Under the pieces are notes generated by a model. That model had not been told where the DNA came from, searched no databases, and saw only the letters and a program-made list of their open reading frames with translations. Source: CAZEPJ01 sp964514105 (lineage in GTDB: Bacteria; Desulfobacterota; Desulfocorpusculales; Desulfocorpusculum). From it: DNA of 53,325 bases. Of this stretch, positions 1 through 8,525 are shown piece by piece; position 1 is the stretch's first letter, and each line of letters begins with the position of its first letter. The stretch spans positions 1 through 53,325 of the forward strand of contig CAZEPJ010000027.1 of the NCBI GenBank assembly GCA_964514105.1. Direction: 5' to 3'. The position numbers and the translations under genes were made by a program.

Positions 1-455
1 CCCCGTCCCAGGTGCTCGATCCCGGCCTCCATGTCCAGGATCACCACCTCGTTGCGGGCCAGCAGCAAGTGGGTCACCAGGGCCTTGAGCATGGCGTTCT
101 CGGGGCAGTAGCATCCGCCGCCCCCCAGCTTGAACGCCCCCATGACCATCATGCGGATGCCCGGCTCCACGTCCCGGCAGAAGCGCTCCGGGATGTCGTC
201 CACCTTGGGGTTCAGCTGGAACATGCCCCCGGAGGTGCCCGGCTTGGCGCCGGTTCGCTCCTCGATGAGCCCCTCCATCTTCACGATGGGGACGATCTCC
301 TGGGCGCCGGGCAGGCCGAAGGCGCTGGCCAGGGTGGCGTTGGGGTCCGCGTCGATGGCCAGGACCTGGTATCCCTTGCGGGCGAACGCCTTGGCCAGGG
401 AGGCCGCCACGGTCGTCTTGCCCACCCCGCCTTTGCCGCCGATGGCGAGCTTCAT
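1..455 (-). CDS. cooC: CooC-type ATPase (partial, cut by window edge)
   Basis: This is a MinD/ArsA-like P-loop ATPase of the CooC family, which helps insert nickel into CO dehydrogenase or acetyl-CoA synthase. The ATG is at 455 and the first residues contain the deviant Walker A motif GKGGVGKTT. Further on there is the DADPNA switch region and the CYCPENA segment, whose Cys-x-Cys is the metal-binding signature of CooC proteins. About 151 residues are visible and the C-terminus lies beyond the left edge. It is the last visible gene of the hdrA-mvhD-metV-metF unit, 161 bases after metF. A second cooC paralogue lies at 24.0-24.8 kb, so the two may serve different metalloenzymes. The identification is firm; the exact client enzyme is inferred. 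Confidence 0.9.
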   Translation of the reverse strand, partial: MKLAIGGKGGVGKTTVAASLAKAFARKGYQVLAIDADPNATLASAFGLPGAQEIVPIVKMEGLIEERTGAKPGTSGGMFQLNPKVDDIPERFCRDVEPGIRMMVMGAFKLGGGGCYCPENAMLKALVTHLLLARNEVVILDMEAGIEHLGR

Positions 456-616
456 GGCGATGGCTCCTCAAACGGGGAAAAGCCTAGCGGCGCTTCCCTC
501 GGTCAGGCTTCTGGTCTCCATGGCAACTGCCTGTTGTCATTGGCCCGGCGTCCGCTGACCGTTCGGGAAGGGCCGATTCCCCAACGAACCACAAACCACG
601 TGCAAAGGCCGATGAC

Positions 617-1501
617 TCACATCCCCGCGGCCGACAGGATCTCCGGGACCAGGTGCTCGCGGCCGATGGCCATGACGTGAACCCCGTCGCACACCTTCTC
701 TTCCCGGAGCTGCCGGATCATGCGCCCGGCGATCTCCACCCCCTTGTCCAGGGCCTTGCCCTTGGGGGCACCGATCAGCTCGTCGATGAGCGATTGGGGC
801 ACGAATATCCCCGGGACGTTGGCGTTCATGAATCGCGCCATACCGGCCGAGGCCAGCAGCACGATGCCGGCCATGATCTTCACGTCGAACTTGCGGGCGT
901 ACTTCATGAACCTCTTGAAGTTGTCCAGGTCGTAGATGGCCTGGGTCTGGATGAACTCGGCCCCAGCCTTGATCTTCTTCTCGAACTTCATGAGCTGTGG
1001 CTCGATGGGATCCGCCTCGGGCGTCACGATGGCCCCGGCGCAGAACTTGGGGGCCCCCTTGAGGTCGTTGCCCGCGAAATCCTTGCCCGCCTCCAGTTGG
1101 CGGATCATCCTGAGCAGCAGGACGGAGTCCAGGTCGAAGACCGGCTTGGCCTCGATGTGGTCCCCCACAGTGATGTAGTCGCCGGTGAGGGCCAGGACGT
1201 TGCGGATCCCCAGGATATAGGCCCCCAACAGCTCCGACTGGAGGGCCAGGCGGTTGCGATCCCGGCACGTCATCTGGAGGATGGGCTCCCCCCCCGCGTC
1301 CTTGATCAGCTTGCAGACGGGCAGGCAGCCGATGCGCATGACGGAGCTCTGGTTGTCCGTGACATTGAGGCCGTCCACCTTGCCCTTGAGCAGCTCGATG
1401 TGATGGAGCATCTCGTCGATTTCCACCCCTTTGGGGGGGCCGACCTCGGCGGTCACCACGAAATCCTTGGTCTTCAGCGCCTCGCTAAAGGGCGTGGCCA
1501 T
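617..1501 (-). CDS. metF: Methylene-tetrahydrofolate reductase, catalytic subunit
   Basis: 294 residues, MetF family TIM barrel with FAD. It reduces 5,10-methylene-THF to 5-methyl-THF, the last step of the methyl branch of the Wood-Ljungdahl pathway. The start MATPFSEALK at 1501 is chosen over an upstream ATG in the same frame because the family begins about here. This start lies 4 bases after the metV stop, so the two are almost certainly translationally coupled. Family features visible are the N-terminal TAEVGPPKG strand, the NVTDNQSS segment and the TGDY segment near residue 110. The neighbours metV, mvhD and hdrA match the complex described from Moorella, where MetF works with MetV, Hdr subunits and MvhD rather than alone with NADH. 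Confidence 0.93.
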   Translation of the reverse strand: MATPFSEALKTKDFVVTAEVGPPKGVEIDEMLHHIELLKGKVDGLNVTDNQSSVMRIGCLPVCKLIKDAGGEPILQMTCRDRNRLALQSELLGAYILGIRNVLALTGDYITVGDHIEAKPVFDLDSVLLLRMIRQLEAGKDFAGNDLKGAPKFCAGAIVTPEADPIEPQLMKFEKKIKAGAEFIQTQAIYDLDNFKRFMKYARKFDVKIMAGIVLLASAGMARFMNANVPGIFVPQSLIDELIGAPKGKALDKGVEIAGRMIRQLREEKVCDGVHVMAIGREHLVPEILSAAGM

Positions 1502-1505
1502 GGCT

Positions 1506-2177
1506 CTACGCTCCCTCCTCCTGGTAGGCATCGTGGACGATCTGGGCGGGTGTGGTCTGGGCCTTGTAGTTCTTGGCCGGGTGGATCTCCCGGATGCTGT
1601 CCAGTCGGCCCTGCCCCTCCAGCCGGCGGTAGATGAGCGTCCAGGCGCAGTCCTTCTCCTTGCTCACCTCGCACTTGCCGTGGTTGGTGCCGCCGCACGG
1701 CCCGTTGACCAGCCCCTTGGGGCAGATGGTGATGGGGCAGATCCCCCCGGTCTCACCCAGGAGGCAGTTGGCGCACGCGCGGCATCGCTCGCTCCACACG
1801 CCCTCCTTGTCCGCCACCCCGATGAAGGTGGTGTTCAGGGCGGGAACGATCACCCGATCCGGGAAGATCTCCGCGGCCAGTTGGACCCCTGCGCCGCAGG
1901 CCATGGAGATCACCAGATCGTACTGCTGGAGTCGCTCCTTGACCGAATCGAAGTACTCCCGGTCGCATTGACGCTGGATGGTATCCTCGTCCACCCGGAC
2001 CGCCCTGCCCTCCTCGTTGAGGGCCATGCGCAGCTGGGAGGCGAGCAGCTGGACCTCCTTCTCTCCCCCCGCCATGCAGACGGCCACGCACGTCCCGCAA
2101 CCCAGCACCAGCACCTTCTGGCACCCTTGCAAATGCGACCGGATTTCCTCAAAGGGCTTTCTCTCGCCGACAATCAT
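1506..2177 (-). CDS. metV: MetV, zinc-cluster partner of methylene-THF reductase
   Basis: 223 residues, matching the MetV family (methylenetetrahydrofolate reductase C-terminal-like domain). MetV binds MetF and is thought to link it to the electron-supplying Hdr/MvhD subunits. The N-terminal part has a glycine/cysteine loop (VLGCGTCVAVC), and the C-terminal part has the family's cysteine-rich block (CRACANC, then ICPITICPKG and GPCGG). The gene lies 39 bases after mvhD and 4 bases before metF, in one co-directional unit. No catalytic activity of its own is expected. The call rests on the cysteine pattern and on the neighbours; both agree well. Confidence 0.9.
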   Translation of the reverse strand: MIVGERKPFEEIRSHLQGCQKVLVLGCGTCVAVCMAGGEKEVQLLASQLRMALNEEGRAVRVDEDTIQRQCDREYFDSVKERLQQYDLVISMACGAGVQLAAEIFPDRVIVPALNTTFIGVADKEGVWSERCRACANCLLGETGGICPITICPKGLVNGPCGGTNHGKCEVSKEKDCAWTLIYRRLEGQGRLDSIREIHPAKNYKAQTTPAQIVHDAYQEEGA

Positions 2178-2216
2178 CGCTTCTTCTCCATGAGACCCAA
2201 GAGTGCGTGCAACTCG

Positions 2217-2663
2217 TCAGGAGGCCGCCGCCTGGTCCCGCTCGGGCGCCGGCCTCCCCGCCTTCCTGGGAGACGGCCCCAGTTCCCGCGCCCGGCGCGT
2301 CATCTCGTTGACCGCCTCCACAAAGGACGTTGCCATGGACGAGCTCATGTTGAACATCTCCAGACGCTCAGGCTCCACCCCGATCTCCTTGAGGAGTCTC
2401 TTGGTGTAGCCCACCCACCGCCTCGCTCTCCGATTTCCTTCCAGGAAATGGCATTCACCCTCCAGTCACCCGGCCACGAACACGGCGTCCGCCCCCGCCT
2501 CGAAGGCCTTGAGGAGGTGAATGGGCTCCACCTTGCCGGTGCAAAGCAGCTTGACCATCCTCACTGTGGGAGGGTACTGCAGGCGCATGGACCCCGCCAG
2601 GTCCGCTGCCGAGTAAGCGCAGTACGTGCAGCAGAAAGCAGCGATCTTGGGTTCGTAAGACAT
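2217..2663 (-). CDS. mvhD: MvhD/FlpD-type iron-sulfur subunit, probable selenoprotein (UGA at codon 66)
   Basis: This 148-residue frame is interrupted by a single in-frame UGA at 2466-2468. Upstream it reads MSYEPKIAAFCCTYCAYSAA, the N-terminal cysteine motif of the MvhD family. Immediately downstream, in the same frame, it continues LEGECHFLEGN and then the family's C-terminal helix (KRLLKEIGVEPERL). In ordinary members this place reads G-C-H-P-G-[DE]-C-H; here it reads G-UGA-L-E-G-E-C-H, so UGA replaces the conserved cysteine that helps hold the [2Fe-2S] cluster. A hairpin with loop UGGAA follows (listed separately). Archaeal VhuD proteins are known selenoproteins at this site. The start at 2663 has a good GGAGGAGG ribosome site. 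The protein hands electrons between HdrA and MetFV. Without decoding of the UGA the product would be a useless 65-mer. Confidence 0.88.
2433..2449 (-). promoter_or_regulatory. Candidate bacterial SECIS hairpin in mvhD
   Basis: In the mRNA, six pairs (AUUUCC with GGAAAU) close a five-base loop UGGAA. The loop begins 23 nucleotides after the UGA and has G as its second base. Bacterial SECIS models ask for an apical loop of about 3-14 nt, 16-37 nt downstream of the UGA, with a G in its first two positions. This hairpin meets all of these. It is coding sequence at the same time. Binding by SelB is inferred. Confidence 0.7.
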
Positions 2664-2743
2664 CCTCGCGTCCTCCTCCGGTCTTCGAGTGGTGTTCCGT
2701 TTCGTCGCCCCTCGTCTTTGAGCCGCGCTCGGTTGTCCATCGT

Positions 2744-2778
2744 CCGTTGTCAATTGCGACGGATCAACGACAACGGAT
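2744..2778 (-). repeat. Inverted repeat in the hdrA-mvhD spacer
   Basis: A 9-bp perfect inverted repeat (TCCGTTGTC at 2744-2752 and GACAACGGA at 2770-2778) lies in the 140-base spacer between hdrA and mvhD. It sits inside a low-complexity run of short GACAACGGATCA-like units. It could form a weak mRNA hairpin between cistrons. There is no T-tract, so it is not called a terminator. Confidence 0.35.
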
Positions 2779-2803
2779 CACCGACAGCGCGCTGCCCGTT
2801 GCA

Positions 2804-5800
2804 TCATCCCCTCAATGCCTCCACCTTGGCCAGGATCTCCCGGTCCGTATAACTTCCGAGCTGGATGGCCTTGCGGGGGCAGGCCGATGTGCAGATGCCG
2901 CACCCCTGACAGGAGGCCGGGTTGATCTCTGCCACCCCTTTGCCGCCCACCTGGGGCACATGGTACGGGCAGGCACGCACGCAGGTCAGGCACGCCACGC
3001 ACCGGCTTTCCTCCACCCAGGCCTTCTCCCCCGGCAGGTAGAGGCGTTCCTTGGACAGGACGCTGGCGGCCCTGGACGAGGCGGCCTCGGCCTGAGCGAT
3101 GGTATCCTTGAGGAGCTTGGGCCCGTGGGCCAGGCCCGCCAGGAAGTTCCCCTCCGAGGCGAAGTCCACGGGCCGGAGCTTCATGTGGGCCTCCATGAAG
3201 AAGCCCTCCGCGTTGAGCGGCAGCTTGAGCTGGGTCGCCAGGGGCTGCTCGGTCTCGCCCCGCACCCCCACGGCCAGGGCCACCAAGTCCGCATGGATCT
3301 CCAGTTCGTGGCCCAGGATGTGGTCCTTGGCCAGGACCACCAAGTCCCCGCCGCGCCGCTCCACCACGGGGGGCTCGTCCTTCCTGAATCGGATGAAGCT
3401 GACCCCTTTCTCCCGGGCCTGGCGGTAGTAATCCTCCATGAGGCCGTACGTCCGGATGTCGCGATAGAGGATGAACACCCGGGCCTCGGGATTCAACGCC
3501 TTGATCTCGAGGGCGTTCTTCACCGAGCCCTGGCAGCAGATGCGGCTGCAGTTGGGGTTCTCCTCGTTGCGGGACCCCACGCACTGGATCATGACCACGC
3601 TGTCGACCCCCGACAGCCCTTGGGGCCCCTTCGCCAAGCGCTCTCCCAGCTCCAGGCTGGTCAGGACGCCCGGGTCCTGACCGTACAGGTAGTCCTTGGG
3701 CTCGTACGGGCGGGCGCCCGTGGCCACCACCGTCACCCCGTGGCGGATCTCCTGCGGACCGTTGCCGTTGCCCGAGACCTGGGTCACGTAGTTGCCCACG
3801 AATCCCGTGTGAGCCTGAACCTCGCTTTCCAGGTGCAGGGCAATCCGGGGATGGGCCTTGACCCGAGCCTCCAGTCCGTGAAGGTAGGCCGGCACGTCCT
3901 CGCCCTCGATGGTGTGGTGGAGCCGCCGGGCGATTCCCCCCAGCACCCCCGTTTTCTCCACCAGATGCACGGCATAGCCCTGATCGGCGATGTTCAATGC
4001 CGCGTTCATCCCGGCCACCCCGCCCCCGATGACCAGCGCCGTCTGCTCCACCGGAACCGTCAACTGTTCCAGCGGCCGCGCGTTGCGAACCTTGGCTACC
4101 GCCATCCGCACCAGGTCCTTGGCCTTGGCCGTCGCCTGCTCCGGCTCCTGCTGGTGAACCCACGACCCCTGGTCCCGGATGTTGGCCATCTCAAACAGGT
4201 ACGGGTTCAAACCCGCCTGCCGGATCGTCTCTCGAAACAGGGGCTCGTGGGTCCTGGGGCTGCACGAGGCCACCACCACCCGGTTCAATCCCTGCTCCCG
4301 GATCACGTCGACCATGCGCTCGATGTTGTCCTGGCTGCACGAGAAGAGATTCTCCGCCGCATACACCACGCCCGACAGCCCCGAGGCATACTCCCTGACT
4401 TCGGGCACGCGCACCACGCTGGCGATGTTGATCCCGCAGTCGCACACGAACACCCCGATGCGCGGATCGTCCTTGCTGACGTCCACTTCCGCCGGGTAGC
4501 TCCGTTCCCGGATCTCCGTGAAGCGCGCCTCGGCCAGCAGGGCCTCGGCCTTGGCCGCCGCCGACGAGGCCTGCATCACCGTCTCCGGGATATCCTTGGG
4601 ACCCTCGAACGTCCCGCACACGTAGATCCCCTCCCGGGAACTGGCCACCGGCGCAAACCCCCCCGTCGCGCAGAAGTTGTAATGATCCAGCTCCACACCC
4701 ACCCGCTTGGCCAGGGACACCGCCGTGGGCGAGGGCTCCATCCCCACCGACAGGACGACCATATCGAAGGTCTCCATGAAGACCTTCCCCTCCTCGTCCA
4801 CGTATCGGATGATGGGGCTCTTGGAGGCGAAATCCTCCACCACGGAATGGATCCGGCACCGCACAAAGCGAACGCCCTGCGTCTCCCGGGCCCGATCGTA
4901 GTACTTCTCGAAGTCCTTGCCAAAGGTTCGCATGTCCATGAAAAAGATGGTCGTGTCGAGTTCCCCCTTGGCGTGCTCCTTGGCGATCACCGCCTGCTTG
5001 ATGGCATACATGCAGCAAACCGAAGAGCAATACCCGTGGTCCCCCTCGTTGATGTTCCGGGACCCCGCGCACTGGATCCAGGCGATCCGCTTGGGCTCGG
5101 CATGGTCCGAAAGCCTCACCATGTGCCCCTGAAACGGCCCCGAGGCGCTCAGGATCCGCTCGAACTCCTTGCTCGTCACCACGTTGGGGATCCTGCCGTA
5201 TCCGTACGTCTTGAGGATCTTGGGGTTCACCGTCTCGAAGCCCGGCGCCAAGATCACCGCACCCACGTCCAGGGTCAAACGCTCCTCGCCCATCTCGTGG
5301 CATACGGCGCCCGCCTGGCACGCCTTGACGCATTCGAAACACTCGCAGCATGCCCCGCAGTCCAGGCACCTGGCGGCCTCGCGGCGCGCGTCTTCCTCCT
5401 CCACCTGGAGGCTCACTTCCCCGAACCCCTTCAGGCGCTCTTCCACCGGGAGCGTCGGCACCTGCAGCCGGGGGGCCGCCCCCACTCCCTCGGGGATGGG
5501 GCTCCAGTCCGTCCCCATGGGTCCCTCCTCCTGCCATCCCACGGGAAGGGCCTCCCCCTCCAGATACTTGGCCATGTACCTCGCCGCGCGCTTGCCCGCC
5601 TCCACCGCCTCGATCACCGTCGCAGGGCCCGACACCGCATCCCCGCCTGCGAAGATCCCCGGGACATTCGTCTGGAGGGTCTCCGGGTCCACCACCAGGA
5701 GGTTCCACTTGGACACCTCCACTCCCCCCTGGGTCAAGCCCTCCAGATCCGGCTCCTGGCCGATGGCCGGGATGATCTCGTCCGCCTCGACGAAGAACTC

Positions 5801-7222
5801 GCTCCCCTCGATGGGAATGGGCTTTCGTCTCCCCGTCGTATCCGGCTCGGTCAGGCGCGTCCGGATGCACTCCAGGCCCTTGACCTTGCCGCCTTCCACC
5901 ACCACGCGCACCGGCGCCGCGAGGAAGTCGATCCTCACCCCCTCGCGCTCCGCCTCCTCGATCTCCTCGGGTTCCGCCAGCATCTCCGCCTTGGACCTGC
6001 GATAGACGATCGTTACCTCCGGGGCCCCCAGTCTCAGCGCCACGCGCGCACCGTCCAGGGCCGAGTGACCTCCCCCGATGACCGCCACCCGCTTCTTTAG
6101 CGACTTGCGCTCCCCCAGGTGAACCTCCCGCAGGAATGTCGTCACGTCGGTCACGCCCGCCCCGGCTTCGCGCTCACCCGGTATGCCCAGCCGCAACCCC
6201 CGCCACGCGCCCGCCGCCAGGAACACGGCCTTGGCCCCGTGGGCCTGCAGCTCATCCAGGGTCACGTCCTTTCCGATCCGCACATTGGTCTGGATCTCCA
6301 CCCCGAACCGCTTGAGGTTCTCGATCTCTCCGTCCAAGACGTTCCTCGGAAGACGGTGCTCCGGAATCCCGTAGCGCATCATCCCGCCGGCCTGGGGCAT
6401 GGCCTCATACACCGTAACCCTGTACCCGTCCAAGGCCAGGAAATACGCCGCCGTCAGGCCCGCAGGGCCCGACCCCACCACGGCCACCTGCCCCTCCCGG
6501 GGCGTGATCTCCGGCACCGGCAGCTCCCACACCGGCGCGCGGTCCGCGGCCACGCGCTTGAGTTCCCGGATGGACACGGCACTGTCCACCTCCCGCCTCC
6601 GGCAGCTCTCCTCGCATCGGTGCGGGCACACCCGGCCCAACACCCCGGGCAGCGGCAGGTCCCGCATGATCACCTCCACCGCCTCCCGATACTTCCCTGC
6701 CTTCACCATGGCCACGTAACCCTGCACGTTCAAACCCGCCGGACAACCCTGCCGGCACGGCGCCACGTCGAGCTTCTCGATGCCATACCCGCTGGGGATC
6801 GCCTGGGGATAATACTTGTATGTGGCCCTGCGCTCGGAGAGGCCTTCGTCATAGCTGTTCCCCCGGACCACCGGGCACGCCTTGGCGCACTCCCCGCAAG
6901 CGGTGCACTTGGACAGGTCGATATAGCGGGGGTGCTGCACCACCTCGGCCCGGAACGCCCCGGGCTCCCCATCGATCCCCAATACCTCGGCGTTGGTCAG
7001 CAGGCGGATGTTCAGATTGCGGCCCACCTCGACCACCTTGGGCGACAGGATGCACATGGCACAGTCATTGGTCGGGAACGTCTTGTCCAACTGCGACATC
7101 GTCCCGCCGATGGCCGGCCGCTCTTCCACCAAGTAAACGAAAAAGCCGCTCTCCGCCAAATCCAATGCCGCCTGAACCCCACCAATCCCGCCGCCCACAA
7201 CAAGGACAGACCCTTTGGCCAT
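2804..7222 (-). CDS. hdrA: HdrA-like flavoprotein fused with a GltD-type NAD(P)H oxidoreductase and a second HdrA half
   Basis: 1472 residues, far larger than a simple HdrA (about 650). The order is: HdrA FAD domain (VVGGGIGGVQAALDLAES near residue 7) with a [4Fe-4S] motif (CTACGECAKACP); then an inserted GltD/glutamate-synthase-beta-like module from about 150 to 600, with its own Fe-S helix (CRQGCPAG) and two dinucleotide folds (VVGSGPAGLTAAY, VIGGGHSALDG). HdrA resumes with the cysteine cluster around CLDCGACCECFECVKAC. A second HdrA begins near 920 (VFVCDCGINIA) with another FAD fold near 1060. Two C-terminal ferredoxin motifs follow (CVACLTCVRACP, CQGCGICTSACP). This architecture suits flavin-based electron bifurcation or confurcation using NAD(P)H. 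The start at 7222 has AGGAGAG 6-8 bases upstream. It heads the mvhD-metV-metF unit, so NAD(P)H and ferredoxin are the likely partners of methylene-THF reduction; that role is inferred. Confidence 0.93.
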   Translation of the reverse strand: MAKGSVLVVGGGIGGVQAALDLAESGFFVYLVEERPAIGGTMSQLDKTFPTNDCAMCILSPKVVEVGRNLNIRLLTNAEVLGIDGEPGAFRAEVVQHPRYIDLSKCTACGECAKACPVVRGNSYDEGLSERRATYKYYPQAIPSGYGIEKLDVAPCRQGCPAGLNVQGYVAMVKAGKYREAVEVIMRDLPLPGVLGRVCPHRCEESCRRREVDSAVSIRELKRVAADRAPVWELPVPEITPREGQVAVVGSGPAGLTAAYFLALDGYRVTVYEAMPQAGGMMRYGIPEHRLPRNVLDGEIENLKRFGVEIQTNVRIGKDVTLDELQAHGAKAVFLAAGAWRGLRLGIPGEREAGAGVTDVTTFLREVHLGERKSLKKRVAVIGGGHSALDGARVALRLGAPEVTIVYRRSKAEMLAEPEEIEEAEREGVRIDFLAAPVRVVVEGGKVKGLECIRTRLTEPDTTGRRKPIPIEGSEFFVEADEIIPAIGQEPDLEGLTQGGVEVSKWNLLVVDPETLQTNVPGIFAGGDAVSGPATVIEAVEAGKRAARYMAKYLEGEALPVGWQEEGPMGTDWSPIPEGVGAAPRLQVPTLPVEERLKGFGEVSLQVEEEDARREAARCLDCGACCECFECVKACQAGAVCHEMGEERLTLDVGAVILAPGFETVNPKILKTYGYGRIPNVVTSKEFERILSASGPFQGHMVRLSDHAEPKRIAWIQCAGSRNINEGDHGYCSSVCCMYAIKQAVIAKEHAKGELDTTIFFMDMRTFGKDFEKYYDRARETQGVRFVRCRIHSVVEDFASKSPIIRYVDEEGKVFMETFDMVVLSVGMEPSPTAVSLAKRVGVELDHYNFCATGGFAPVASSREGIYVCGTFEGPKDIPETVMQASSAAAKAEALLAEARFTEIRERSYPAEVDVSKDDPRIGVFVCDCGINIASVVRVPEVREYASGLSGVVYAAENLFSCSQDNIERMVDVIREQGLNRVVVASCSPRTHEPLFRETIRQAGLNPYLFEMANIRDQGSWVHQQEPEQATAKAKDLVRMAVAKVRNARPLEQLTVPVEQTALVIGGGVAGMNAALNIADQGYAVHLVEKTGVLGGIARRLHHTIEGEDVPAYLHGLEARVKAHPRIALHLESEVQAHTGFVGNYVTQVSGNGNGPQEIRHGVTVVATGARPYEPKDYLYGQDPGVLTSLELGERLAKGPQGLSGVDSVVMIQCVGSRNEENPNCSRICCQGSVKNALEIKALNPEARVFILYRDIRTYGLMEDYYRQAREKGVSFIRFRKDEPPVVERRGGDLVVLAKDHILGHELEIHADLVALAVGVRGETEQPLATQLKLPLNAEGFFMEAHMKLRPVDFASEGNFLAGLAHGPKLLKDTIAQAEAASSRAASVLSKERLYLPGEKAWVEESRCVACLTCVRACPYHVPQVGGKGVAEINPASCQGCGICTSACPRKAIQLGSYTDREILAKVEALRG

Positions 7223-7342
7223 GGTTTCGCTCTCCTGAAACTTGGAGTGAGAATCTCGACTCAAGCGAGGTTTTTGAGGTGCGTCAATCGAGGAAAGGCA
7301 CCGGATAACTCCCCTGGCTTTTTTCCCTTTTTTGACAATTTC

Positions 7343-7403
7343 AGTATAGCCGGGATGCGCCAAACGTGCAACCTTATCTATACGACCGCAGAGGCGTTGT
7401 CAA
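7343..7403 (-). promoter_or_regulatory. Candidate sigma-70 promoter(s) of the hdrA-mvhD-metVF unit
   Basis: Two overlapping candidates are visible on the minus strand. The outer one is TTGACA (7403-7398), 17 bases, then TAGATA (7380-7375). The inner one is TTGCAC (7371-7366), 17 bases, then TATACT (7348-7343). Both point at the hdrA start at 7222 and leave a leader of over 100 bases. This locally AT-richer stretch stands out from its surroundings. Confidence 0.45.
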
Positions 7404-7450
7404 CCCCAATCCCCTGGCCGCACCTTCCCCTCCCGCGTCCCCCGTCCGGG

Positions 7451-7485
7451 GAAAAGAGAACGCCCGTCGCGTGAAGCGGCGGGCG
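7451..7485 (-). terminator. Rho-independent terminator after the GcvH-like gene
   Basis: A 10-bp stem (7461-7470 with 7476-7485, one G-T pair) closes a 5-base loop. On the minus strand it is followed by TTCTCTTTTC. It lies 35 bases past the stop of the GcvH-like gene and separates it from the hdrA promoter. Confidence 0.75.
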
Positions 7486-7519
7486 TCCCATGGGGCTCGC
7501 GGGAAGCGGGCGGATCGGA

Positions 7520-8443
7520 TCAGGTGCGGAAGAAGACCTTGACCAGCCGCTCCCAGTCCTTGGTCTCCAACTCCTTGAACACGTCGTCCACGGCCAGGCC
7601 GCCGTCGGCGGCCACCTGCATGTCCGTGGCCAGGGAGAACAGCCTCTCCCGTTCCTCGGCGACAAACTGCTGGGCGTTCTGGCCATAGTAGAGGCCTTTG
7701 AGATTCCGTCGCAGTTGGGTGGGTTCCACGATGAACAGCCATCCCTTCTCGTACGGGGACTCGTTCACCAGGGAAGGCGCGGACAGCAGTTGCTCGTTGC
7801 AGTGGACCACGATGCCGTCGATGGGGGAAAGGACCCGGGCGCCATGGCCGTTGCGCCTCATGCGGAAGCCCACCTCACCTTGCCGGACCTGCTGTCCCAC
7901 ATTGGGCAGCTCAATGCGGCTGGCCGTTCCCACGAGCCGCTGCCCGAAATCGTCCAGGCCCACCCGAACCCGCCCCCCGTACTCGGGACGCGCCCAGGCG
8001 TGTCCCTCGTGGTAGTAGACCTCGCCGGCCACCTGAAACCCGCCCACCTGGGCGGTGACGCCCACGGGGAGCACCTCGGCCTGCAGCCGGGCCTGCATGG
8101 TCTGGTCAAAAGCGCAATTGCCGCATTCGTACGCGTTGGGGCAGATCTTTCGGGTCACCTCGCCCGTGATCATGTACCGGCACTTGCGCCGGGAGGCCGG
8201 CAGTTGCATCATGCGCTGCACCCAGGTCTCGCTGAAGCGCTCGGCGGGGCTCTCCACCCGCTCCAATGACACGGTTTCCCGCTGGCTCTCCACCTTGGCC
8301 TGCATGGCATGATCGTAAACGCAGGTGGAGCAGTCGAAGTTGTTGTCGCAGAGCTTGAAGGAGACGACCCCAGCCTCCATCCAGATGCACTTCTTCTTTC
8401 CCGAAGGCACGACCTTCATGGATGTGCGGACCGCAGTTGCCAT
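7520..8443 (-). CDS. GcvH-like protein with duplicated cysteine clusters, no lipoyl lysine
   Basis: 307 residues. The first ~120 hold two copies of the same cysteine pattern, C-x12-C-x5-C-x2-C, each ending in a D-[HQ]-[AT]-MQ segment. They suggest two metal or Fe-S sites. The remainder is a lipoyl/biotinyl-carrier fold of the glycine-cleavage H-protein type (EGHAWARPE, VGLDDFGQRLVG, SPIDGIV, SPYEKGWLF). At the place where H-protein carries the lipoylated lysine (usually ESVKA), this protein reads RRNGHGARV with no lysine, so it cannot be lipoylated in the usual way. The ATG at 8443 has GGAGGG 6 bases upstream. It has its own sigma-54-type promoter and terminator, and lies beside an NtrC-type regulator and the MetF/Hdr unit. 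A sensing or scaffold role is possible; the function is unknown. Confidence 0.85.
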   Translation of the reverse strand: MATAVRTSMKVVPSGKKKCIWMEAGVVSFKLCDNNFDCSTCVYDHAMQAKVESQRETVSLERVESPAERFSETWVQRMMQLPASRRKCRYMITGEVTRKICPNAYECGNCAFDQTMQARLQAEVLPVGVTAQVGGFQVAGEVYYHEGHAWARPEYGGRVRVGLDDFGQRLVGTASRIELPNVGQQVRQGEVGFRMRRNGHGARVLSPIDGIVVHCNEQLLSAPSLVNESPYEKGWLFIVEPTQLRRNLKGLYYGQNAQQFVAEERERLFSLATDMQVAADGGLAVDDVFKELETKDWERLVKVFFRT

Positions 8444-8509
8444 GACCAACCCTCCTTTGGGCGTTTATGAATGAGGACTCCGTGAACCATCGCCGTTGGT
8501 GCCAGGAGA

Positions 8510-8525
8510 AGCAAGGGCCATGCCG
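8510..8525 (-). promoter_or_regulatory. Candidate sigma-54 (-24/-12) promoter of the GcvH-like gene
   Basis: The minus strand reads CGGCATGGCCCTTGCT. This matches TGGCACG-N4-TTGCW at all of the near-invariant GG and GC positions with correct spacing. It lies 66 bases before the ATG at 8443. An NtrC-family activator is encoded just upstream. The match is visual; no scoring was possible. Confidence 0.6.

Noticed and set aside
2466..2753. Two separate short genes (95 and 65 residues) instead of one mvhD
   Set aside because: The two frames are identical in phase, join at one UGA with no missing residues, and each half alone lacks part of the family fold.
2747..6100. Long open frame of 1117 codons on the plus strand opposite hdrA
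   Set aside because: It is a mirror of a high-GC gene; the translation is rich in H, R, P and L with no domain, and the minus strand holds a clear HdrA.
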